From assembly GCA_011032825.1 (NCBI GenBank), contig JAADJZ010000012.1, positions 186,001 through 250,000 on the forward strand: DNA of 64,000 bases. Reading direction: 5' to 3'. The stretch is from Massariosphaeria phaeospora. Lineage: Eukaryota; Ascomycota; Dothideomycetes; Pleosporales. Every line of letters starts with the position of its first letter. Position 1 is the first letter of the stretch. A program made the position numbers and the translations under genes. Positions 56,030 to 64,000 of this stretch are shown piece by piece. The notes below the pieces were generated by a model. That model worked only from the letters and a program-made list of their open reading frames with translations, searched no databases and was not told the DNA's origin.

Positions 56030-56531
56030 TGTTACAAATAGAAACGATACTAGGTATCGTAGACTAAGCAACGACGCAGAAAAGTTGTTAGAGCTTGCAA
56101 GTTTGCAAGACGAAAGTACAGCAACGCGCAAAGCAAAATTAAGTTAGCAAAAGTTACGTAATGCGCTACGAGTGCTACGAAGCCTTAGCACGTAGCACAC
56201 TAAGTAGTAGTTGCTACGAGCGCTACAAATGCTACAGCGTAGCAAAACGTAGCAAGCAAAGCAAAACGCTTTTAGCAAAGAATTATAGAACTATATAGAT
56301 TAGCAGAATTTCTTTTACAATTTAAATTCTTTGTAGTTAACTCTTTTAAGTACATTTTATACATAGATTAAATCTATAGGCAATAGATTGTTACTTTGTT
56401 ATTCTATCTAAAATAAAATTGAGATTGTTTTTTTTGTTGTTATTAAGCTTTTCGAACACAAAACAATCTCTTAGGCGAAATCTTTGAGTTTAATTAAAAT
56501 TACTTTTAGTAAGAAAACACTTTTAATAACA
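56030..56531 (+). repeat. E2 5' LTR (502 bp)
   Basis: Runs from TGTTACAAATAG to TTTTAATAACA. The ends match E1 closely, but a central block (about 56,150-56,265) is built of GCTAC/GTAGC repeats in place of the CTTAG/AAGCGC repeats in E1. Confidence 0.85.
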
Positions 56532-56639
56532 CGTTAACTACTTTAGGTTTAAAACTAAAACAATATAACAACTTTAGTAAGCTTAAGTAGTAGCAGCGCT
56601 AGAGCACTAGCACGCACCGCAGCAATAGTACTAGCAAAG

Positions 56640-57830
56640 CAAGCTAACTAAATAAAACAAATAAGCAAGCAGATTAGCAAACTGTTAAAAATAGTAGCAA
56701 TTTTAAAGAGTTGAGAAACTAGTAGTGCCGCGAAAGCACCGTCCGTAGAGAAATATAGCAAAAAAAAAAAAACACTACGATTATTTTTTACGAACATTAA
56801 TCTCTACTGCTGTTACTATGCAACAAGCTTTTTTACAAAGTAAAACAAAATCTTTGCAGCTAAAATGCACATAAAAAACGACGTAGCAAAATAGTTTTAG
56901 CTACACGCAAACAACTATGTTAAATGCAATAGCAAGTAAAAAATAAAGCAAAACACGCAACGTATTTTTGAAAACTAAAAATTGTTTAAAATAAAGCTTT
57001 ACACGATTTACAAGAAAGTAGACAAAACACAGCAAGCTATAAACAAACTTAAACTACTACAACAAAAAAAATTAGCAAGTAAATACACAATTAAGTTTAA
57101 AAAAATTTAAGCTAAAGTGAACAACGTAGGAGAACGCAGCTTATGCAAGTTTTACTACGCAAAGTTAAAAAAACACGTAAAGAATAAAATTAGTCAAAAC
57201 AAAAAACTAGAAAAACTTAAAGAGTTAATTAAAACTGCGGTACAAATTGACAATTGACTATAGCAGCAATACTAAAAGCGCAAAACTACTGTCAAACTAT
57301 ACATACGCCTAGTAAGCACGACTAAAAAAACCTATTACTACAATTTAATAAATATCAACAGCGTTAGAAGAATCTAGAATAACAAGCTACTACAAAAGCT
57401 ATTTACTAAGAGAAACGCTACCTTAGCAAAGCAATACTCCTAGAACGAAGTGTTAAAAAAAGAACGCTAAAAGCGTTACGACAACAAAGCATGTCTCTAA
57501 TAAAGCAAAGTAGAATACTTTTGCAAAGACTACTTAAAAACACAATAGAAAGTAGCAAGCGCTTAAGCTGCTACTATTGCTATAGTTTAACTATAGAAAG
57601 TAGCTACACTATACCCAAAGAACTCTAAAGAATTAAAGAACAATTAGATTTGAATAGAAAGTCTCAAAAACGTTACGAAGCTAACAAACAAAAACAACAA
57701 AAAACTATTAACTTTACAAGTTTAGAAGATTAACAGATAGCTATAAAACTACAAATGCTAGATGTGCAGCTAAAAAACTTACATTGCTTAGTATTGCAAA
57801 AACAAGTTCTATACGCTTTGAATTAAAAGA
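56640..57830 (+). pseudogene. E2 gag relic
   Basis: A plus-strand coding relic is readable in pieces, including LCKFYYAKLKKHVKNKISQN, KLKELIKTAVQID and YIRLVSTTKKTYYYN. A degraded zinc-knuckle position is near 57,497-57,530 (NKACL, then SKVEYF, CKD) with His and Cys ligands changed to Tyr. It matches the minus-strand gag relic of E1. Confidence 0.65.
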
Positions 57831-58378
57831 CTACAAAAATAAAAAGTTGCAAACGCAGCAATAGCACAACAAGAACTAACAGAAAAAAAAATAAAGTTCG
57901 CTAATTAAAACAATTACAGAAACCTGCTTTAGCACTAGTGCAACGAAAAAAACTATGTATACTACGCAAACAATAGAATTCTTACTTAGCAACAGCTAAG
58001 ATTACTATTACACGTTTTGCTTGAAAATAGCGAATGTACAGTAGCAGAATGCTACGTACACAACTACGACAATTAGTTTAAAAACTATAGTAGTAGCCGC
58101 AGATAAGCGCAGTGTTACAACTAGAAATATTAAATACACTAGTTTTGCAAGCATATTACAAAATAGTAGCTTATAAGTTTAAAAAACAAGAACTACCTAA
58201 AATGCAACAACGAATTATGTATAAAAAACTACGATACGTGCTAAGCAGCACAATAGCTTTTTTGCACTACAAAATGCACTATTTATAAGCTATAAAAAAA
58301 TGCAACGAGATAAAATCTTAAAAACTAAAACTACAATAAGTTTTTAAAGCTTTAAAAATGCTTCGCTAGCAAATGCAA

Positions 58379-58809
58379 TGTAAAGGCTAAGCGAACTTGA
58401 AAAAGTCTTTTATTAGGCTTAGGTTGGTTCTTTGAGAGTAAGTAAGTTCGATAGACTAAAAAAGTTGTATAGCGTTTAATACTAAAGCAGTAGCAAGCTT
58501 CGTTCTGCAAAGAGTATAAAAGTTAAAGTAAAAGTTAACTTGTAAATTGTAAAATTAAAAACAACAACTGTAAAAGTGCGTTGTTTCTCGTAGTTTATAT
58601 ACTTAGAAAATGTTTTTTGCTTATTCTTAAGCGCTCGCTATTAAGCAGTGCTTATTACTAAGCGCTTACTATTAAGCGCGCTTATTCTTAAGCGCTTATT
58701 AGTAAGCGGTTACGTAACTAAAGTTCAATTAGCTTACTATGTAACTCTATTAGTAGCTTATAACCTAAGCGCTTCGCGCTAAGCCTAGTTGTAATACTAG
58801 ATCGTAACA
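58379..58809 (-). repeat. E4 3' LTR (431 bp)
   Basis: Runs from TGTAAAGGCTAAGC to ATCGTAACA. It contains AAGCGCT repeats at about 58,627-58,700. It aligns with the E3 LTR. Confidence 0.88.
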
Positions 58810-58908
58810 TTATTCTCTCTTTTTAATAATTTGTTTTTAAATTGTGAAAGCTGCTTATTTTGTACAAGTAGCTAGAGTTACCTCGCATCTAGCTAGTAGC
58901 AACTTGCA

Positions 58909-59334
58909 ATGTTTTCGTTAACTTATCGTTGCTTTTGTCTTAGCTCTAAAATCTGTTAAGCTAATACACTTGCTAAAATTGCTTGTAATTATTGTTTCTT
59001 GCAAGGCCTAGATTGTTTTGTTATGCTAGATTTTTGTTTAAAGTGCGCTAAGTGCACGCGTTTAGGTTAAGCGTGTGTTAACATGTTGTAAAAGTTGTTA
59101 AATCGTACTCGTAAAAAGTATAGAAAGAAAGTAAATAAAAATAAAAAATTGTTAGCAGAAGTGATAAATTGTCTGCTGCAAAATAAGAAAATTCTAAAGC
59201 AAGCAAAAAAGCGGGCGCGCAAAAAAACTCTTTGTCTTGCGTTAAAAATAAAAGCGTCGAGCGAAACTAAGCTAGCAGAGAAAATTAACTATCCTGCGGC
59301 GTCGATTAAAATAGAGTTTTCGCTTGCGATGTAG
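58909..59334 (+). pseudogene. Antisense zinc-cluster-like ORF of chromovirus E4 (best preserved copy)
   Basis: ATG 58,909 to TAG 59,332-59,334, 142 codons including the stop. It has only three internal TAA stops (after KIC, after TRLG and after NML) and no frameshift. Cysteines follow C-x2-C-x6-C-x9-C-x2-C-x6-C (CNYCFLQGLDC then CAKCTRLG, stop, AC), the spacing of a fungal Zn2Cys6 cluster, with one extra Cys in the linker. A basic, leucine-patterned tail follows (LLAEVINCLLQNKKILKQAK, RARKKTLCLALKIKASSE). It is 100 bp from the LTR and antisense to pol. It could be a retroelement accessory protein or a captured host zinc-cluster fragment; neither is proven. Confidence 0.65.
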
Positions 59335-59394
59335 GCTACGATAGGCTTAATTAATTCTTTTGTTACTAGTTATAGTGTTTCTATTAATACTGTG

Positions 59395-62300
59395 CTAGAA
59401 TCTAGTAGTAGTTTGTAAAGTTCGTGTCTAGTTTCTATGTATTCTCGCTGTCTAGGTAACTTAACTACTTAACTAGGTATTTTTTCTAGTTATCTACAAC
59501 TCGGTGTGCAATAATTTTCTTAACTTTAAATTCGTTTTCTTTTTTAGTTTTGTAGCGAAAAGTTCGCTAGAGTAGCGTTTGTAAGTTAGCTAGTTCTAAC
59601 AAGAATATGTAAAATACTAGGTAAATCTTTGCGTCTTTAAGCAAGTTTAATTTGTAATTAACTAAGCTTCGTTGCTTTGATATTAAGAATAGTTTAACTT
59701 TAACGTTGTCTAGACTCTTGCTTAGTCGTTTTGTGCGCAAATTCTTTGTAAAAAGATAAACTCTATTCTCTCTTTTTAGCTAAAGTGCTATTTTTTGTTT
59801 TTAGTTAACATATAAAATGCTTTAGCGTTGCGCTATTTTAAGTTTACTTTGTAGTAACTTATGTACTTTTTTAAGCTTCTCTACTGTTCTTGTAGCAGTT
59901 TTAGCTTTCGCGCCTAAAAGCGTTCTTTTAAAGAAATGTAAGTGTTTTTTGTAATTTGCGTAGTAAAGTGTTTGTTTTATAAACTTAAACAATTTGTTGT
60001 TATACGCTAACTATGCTATTAGTAAAAGTTTTACTTAATTAGTTTGTTGTTCGTTGCTGTATATTCTTAGATATGTCTATATAGTTTAATTTGTTCTTTC
60101 TGTTTACTTATTTGTTTGTAGATAATATGCTGTTAATAGCTTACGTTTTGTTCTAATTGCGGCTAACAAAGTTGTTTAATAGTTTAATGTAAAAAGCTTG
60201 TTTTTGTTACTAATAATTAATTTAAGTATTTTATAGTATCTAATAAGTTGATTTAAAAAAATAAATTCTAGTTGTTGCGCAGTGTACGTGTTTTTAAAAA
60301 GTATTATTTTTACGTACTTAGTAAATCGGTTGACTATAACTATAATAGCATTGTAAGCTATTTCTATAGCAGAGTTTTTTAACAAAAGCAATTTTGTTAC
60401 GAAATTTATAAAGATATTAGTCTAAAGCTTATCTAGTAGCTTTAAAGCTTGCATTTCTTTGTAAAAAGCGTAGGTACTATGTTTGTTTTTCTAACAGTTT
60501 GCATATTTCTTAACAATTGCAGTAACTTTGTCTTTTATTTCGCTAAACTCGTAGTTTTGCTTAATAAGTTCTATTGTTCGTGTAATTTTAGAGTAACTAT
60601 AAACTAAGTCATTGTAATGTTGTTGTATAATTGCTTTTTGCAATTTTTTTAGAACTGTAATTGTAGTTTTTAAAAGCACGTTTAGCGTTCTAGCTAGTTT
60701 TAGTAATTTGTTTTAGTTAACCTTAAGTATTGCGGTGTCGATAATTTTCTTTGTTTTAGTAATATTATGTTTTCGGCTAAGAGCGTTAGCTTTGCTGTTA
60801 TTTTTTTTTAGTGTGTACACGATTTTAAACTTGTACTAGCTTAACATTTTTAACTATCTAACTTATTTTCAGTTAAGTACTTTAGTAGTTGTAAAATTAA
60901 CTAAGTTCTTGTAATCTGTAAATATTGTAAGTTTTAAGTAGCTTTTTGCGTATACTCTTTAATGTTGTAAGCATGCAATAATAGCTAGCAGCTCTTTGTC
61001 ATGCACGTTGTATTGTTTTTTAAGTTTTAAAAACTTGCGTAAGTAGTAAGCAATAGAGTGCTATTTGCTTTTGTACAATTAACTAGCACATTTTTCTAGC
61101 GCAAAATCTAACGCGTTAGTTTTAAAGCGTAAAAGTTGTTTTGCTTAAAATATTTAAAAGCATAGTAAACTAATGCTTGCGTTTTTAAGCTATTAGAAAG
61201 CTTTTTTTGCTTTTTTGCTTTATGCGAAAGCTGTATTCTTTCGCGTAAGCTTTGTTAAAAGTATAGCAATTTTCAAGTAATTTTTAATAAACTGTTAGTT
61301 AAAGTTTAAAAACTTTAAGAAAAATTGTATTTCCTTAACGTTCTTAAGTTGTAGCTATTTTTTAACTACTTTGATCTTGTTTTTGCTTATGCGTACTCTG
61401 TCTGCTTCTACTACGTATCTAAAAAATACAACTTTGCGCTTATAAAATTTGCACTTTTTTAGTTTAAATTAAAAGTTAAACTTGTTAAAGCACTTTAGCA
61501 CTGTTTTAACATGTTTAACATAGTTTTTTTAAGTTTTAAAATAGATAAAGATGTTGTTTAGATAAGCAATAACAAAGATGTTTAAGTGCATTCTCAACAC
61601 GTTGTTAATAAGCTTTTAAAAAGTTGCTAAAGCATTTGTAAGCTTAAATAGCATAACAGTGTATTTGTAATGTTTGTATCTCGTTTAAAACACTGTTTTT
61701 TATTTTTTACTTTTTTTAATTTTAATAAAGTAGTAACTATCTTGTAGGTTAAGCGCTGTAAAGACTTTTGCGTAAAATAATTAATTCTGTAATTCTATAA
61801 TATTTAGTAGAGAGTATTGATTTTTAACTATAATGTTGTTAAGCTTTTAAAAGTCAACGCATAGTTGTAATACGCCGTTTTTTTTTAGTACAAAAATAAT
61901 TAAGTATTCTGCAAGTAACTGTAATAGTTGTATGTAACTTTTTTTTAAGTTATTTTTAATGTAATTGCGAAGCGTGCCTAGCTTCTTTTTTAATAGTTCA
62001 TAAATTAAGCTAAAAGTCAGTTGCTTTTTTTCTTGTAAAACGATTTTGTAGTTTTAAAGTTTGTGTTCTAGTAATGCTTTTGCATCTACTACTTTTTAAA
62101 AGAAATGTCTAAACTCTTTGTACTCGTAGAGTATTTCTAAAAGTGCGCTAATTTTTTTTTTTACTCTAACTTGTTAATCTAAGAGCTTTGAGTTAGTATT
62201 TGTTAAGTTGAACTTTTGTGTTCTAAAGCTGTCCTTTGTCGATGCAATTACGTTAATTGTTTTTTTATTTGCTATTAAACTTTGCCGATGCGTAGGCATA

Positions 62301-63500
62301 GTGTTAGAAGCGCTATTTTTGCAACACTCTAGTAAAAGCGTGTTTCTCCTTTAGTCAATCTAAGAATTGTGCTTTTTTAACTAGAAAAGTTTTAAAATAA
62401 TGTCGTAGATAGCTAGTCTAAAGACGTTGAAAGCTAACTTCTTTTAGTATTGTTTAATGTGCAATAGTACGTTACTTATTTTATATGTAACTACTAGTTG
62501 CGCTTGTATAAGCTATTCGTTGGCACTAGCAAGTAAATAGAGCTGTTGTTTCTCTAGTAGGTGTAAACCAGCTACAAACACTGCTTAAGCGAAAACAAAG
62601 TTATTCTATGCTTTTGTGTTAATTAAAGCTTTTATTAGGTAACTATTAAGCTTTACTAAGAGCTTAATCTATTCTGCTAGGTTAATTACGTTAATTTGTC
62701 TAACTCTAGAGTTAGGCGTTGCTAGCCTAAAAAAGAATTCGTACTAAATCTATTAGCTTTTTTAAAAGTCTAGTGCTGTGCGCAGTTAGAGTGTAAGCAA
62801 GTTTGCTATTAAGCTTAAATGCAGTTGTTGTTTACAAGCATTTGCATTGCAAGCAGTTCTGCTAGGTTGTTTTTTCTAAAGAAGTACAGTATGTTGCGTT
62901 TGTTTTATAAGTAGTATTCGCAAGTATTGTTTTTGCAGTCAAACTACTTTTAAGAGCAGAATTAGCTTTTCTTTTTAAAAAACTATTCTGTGCTTTGCTT
63001 GTTTAAGTAGTAAGTAAAATAGTAATCGTAAAAGCACACTGTTTATAACATTTTCGCGTGTTCTAGATTTTGGTAGTCTAGGTAGTACTGTAGTTTGTAA
63101 GAGTTCGCGTTGTTGCGTTTCTTTCTAAAGCATTGTCAAGATTCTTTTGCTACTTTATCGTGCTAGTGTTTCTTAGTAGCTAATTTGTTTAGATTTAGAA
63201 GTAAAATGTTTTCTTTAGAGCGTCTTGCTTTTTTAAGCTTTTAATAGATTTTTTGTTTGTTTTTCTTTGTAAGCCTTTGGTTAGGCTTGTTAAAATATTT
63301 CTACACTGCTTCGTTGTAATCGAGTACATCGTTTTAAAGTAAAGTGTTAGATTAATAGATTCTTTGTACCCGTTTTTTTTTAATAATCTAGTTTTAATGT
63401 TTTGTAGTATTTGGTAAGTTTAGTTGCTTGTCTAGTAACTCGTATTTTTTGTCTATCAAAAAGTTAGTGTCGTTACAAAGCAATTTTCTTTTAGCTAAAC
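59395..63500 (-). pseudogene. E4 pol relic: reverse transcriptase, integrase, chromodomain
   Basis: Minus-strand relics. The reverse transcriptase palm reads FVIAYLNNIFI near 61,555-61,590 (from the usual YLDD), with LCVDF upstream near 61,840-61,865. The integrase zinc-binding region is within 60,491-60,679 (SKITRTIELIKQNYEFSEIK, then a CANC-like end). The integrase core is within 60,176-60,391 (NAIIVIVNRFTKYVKIILF, LIISNKNKLFT). The chromodomain is near 59,395-59,545. Two stretches are still open for over 60 codons, but the whole is broken by many stops. Confidence 0.75.
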
Positions 63501-64000
63501 TTGTTTCCTTAGGCAACTGTTCTTTCTAACTTTTAACATCTATAAAAGTAATTACTTTCTATTCTTTATTAATACTAGTCGTGGTATTGAACAGTACGTT
63601 TAACTGTCAAACAACTTTGTTTTTTTAATAACAGTTGCTAGAGATGTAGCCTAGTTTGCTACAATTATAGCAGGTTTTTATTTCCTTGCTATACTTTAAT
63701 TGTTTGTTAATTAGTTTGCTTTTGTTGAGGTTGTTGAAGTGTATAAGTTTGTATTTTTAAGCTAAGTTGTATACGCTTGCTAGGCGCAAGTGTTAAGTTT
63801 GCACTTAACGCTAGCTAGTGTTAAGTATATAACTTCTATTGCTTTTTAGTGCGTAGAACTTTGCTTTAGCTTGCGTTTTAATTGCGAGTTCGTACAACTT
63901 ATTGTCAAAGCAAATTAATTTTTTAATTAAGTTGTTTAAAGTGTTTGTAGCTGCTTCGAAGCGCATTAGTTTTGCTTTAACGTTATTTTTTAGCTTTTGC
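63500..64000 (-). pseudogene. E4 gag relic with zinc knuckle, continues off window
   Basis: A CCHC knuckle is readable on the minus strand at about 63,676-63,632: KTCYNCSKLGYISSNC, with the His ligand changed to Tyr. Upstream gag sequence lies to the right, beyond the window edge. Confidence 0.65.

Larger units (their letters stand above)
56030..58378 (+). mobile_element. Chromovirus E2 (E1 family), 5' portion, cut by E4
   Basis: The 5' LTR starts directly inside E3 at 56,030. Internal sequence after it is the reverse complement of the E1 interior next to its 5' LTR. The element is interrupted at 58,378 by the E4 LTR, so only LTR, gag and the start of pol are present. Confidence 0.85.
58379..64000 (-). 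mobile_element. Chromovirus E4 (E3 family), runs off right edge
   Basis: The left LTR starts at 58,379; the five bases before it are TGCAA, a possible target duplication whose partner lies beyond the window. Minus-strand relics in order from the right are gag zinc knuckle, reverse transcriptase, integrase, chromodomain. A purine tract (AAAAAGAGAGAATAA on the minus strand) abuts the LTR. It is nested in E2, which is nested in E3. Confidence 0.88.

Noticed and set aside
37600..64000. Centromere or CRISPR-like repeat interpretation of the AT-rich block
   Set aside because: The block resolves into nested LTR and TIR elements with RIP-type decay. There is no regular short-spacer array, and AT-richness alone does not show a centromere.
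1..64000. tRNA, 5S rRNA or other structured RNA genes
   Set aside because: I looked for A/B-box and cloverleaf-like stretches by eye and found none I could support; a tRNAscan-SE/Infernal run would settle it.

Overview
This is a filamentous ascomycete (Pezizomycotina) nuclear contig, and a Dothideomycete-like genome is my best guess. Three things point there. Genes are compact and carry many short introns with GTANGT donors, CTRAC-like branch sites and usually 45-70 bp length. The gene set includes white collar-1, a DASH subunit, CWH43 and NAB3. A sharply bounded AT-rich block shows the TpA-rich, transition-only decay expected of repeat-induced point mutation (RIP).

Positions 1-37,200 are a normal, gene-dense compartment. 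In order it holds: a partial gene (-); a Pml1/SNIP1-type FHA splicing factor (+); CWH43 (-, 12 exons); UTP6 (+); an ICT1-type mitochondrial peptidyl-tRNA hydrolase (-); NAB3 (+); a short LETM1-domain protein (+); a gene-poor 2.9 kb gap; a nearly intact Tc1 element (16,862-18,189); a Ytp1-like membrane protein (+); DAM1 (-); a CRAL-TRIO protein (+); a Ymc1-type mitochondrial carrier (+); a low-complexity hypothetical gene (+); an M35/aspzincin secreted protease (-); a 353 bp MITE-like element; a tiny two-exon ORF (+); mitochondrial ribosomal protein uS2m (-); and the blue-light receptor WC-1 (+). The genes are mostly housekeeping (ribosome biogenesis, splicing, mitochondrial translation and transport, kinetochore, GPI-anchor lipid remodelling). 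They do not form a pathway or a cluster.

From about 37,600 to the right edge the DNA is AT-rich and made of nested, RIP-degraded transposons. A relic pogo-type helix-turn-helix ORF ends at the target site of a Ty3/gypsy chromovirus (E1, 37,942-48,814, minus strand), which has 501 bp LTRs and a CTAAG target duplication. Two Fot1-type elements, each exactly 1,849 bp, sit inside E1 (one in an LTR, one inside the body). A third 1,849 bp copy lies at 50,391-52,239. Beyond it a second chromovirus family (E3, 52,304-56,029) is interrupted by another E1-family element (E2, 56,030-58,378). E2 is in turn interrupted by a second copy of the E3 family (E4, 58,379 to beyond the window).

The most interesting observation is that both chromovirus families carry, between the pol end and the 3' LTR and on the strand opposite to gag-pol, the remains of an ORF. 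It encodes a Cys-x2-Cys-x6-Cys ... Cys-x2-Cys-x6-Cys zinc-cluster-like module followed by a charged, coiled-coil-like tail (40,460-40,993; 52,832-53,257; 58,909-59,334). I know of no standard description of such a gene in Ty3/gypsy elements. Calls in this region rest on decayed reading frames read by eye, so their functions are inference.
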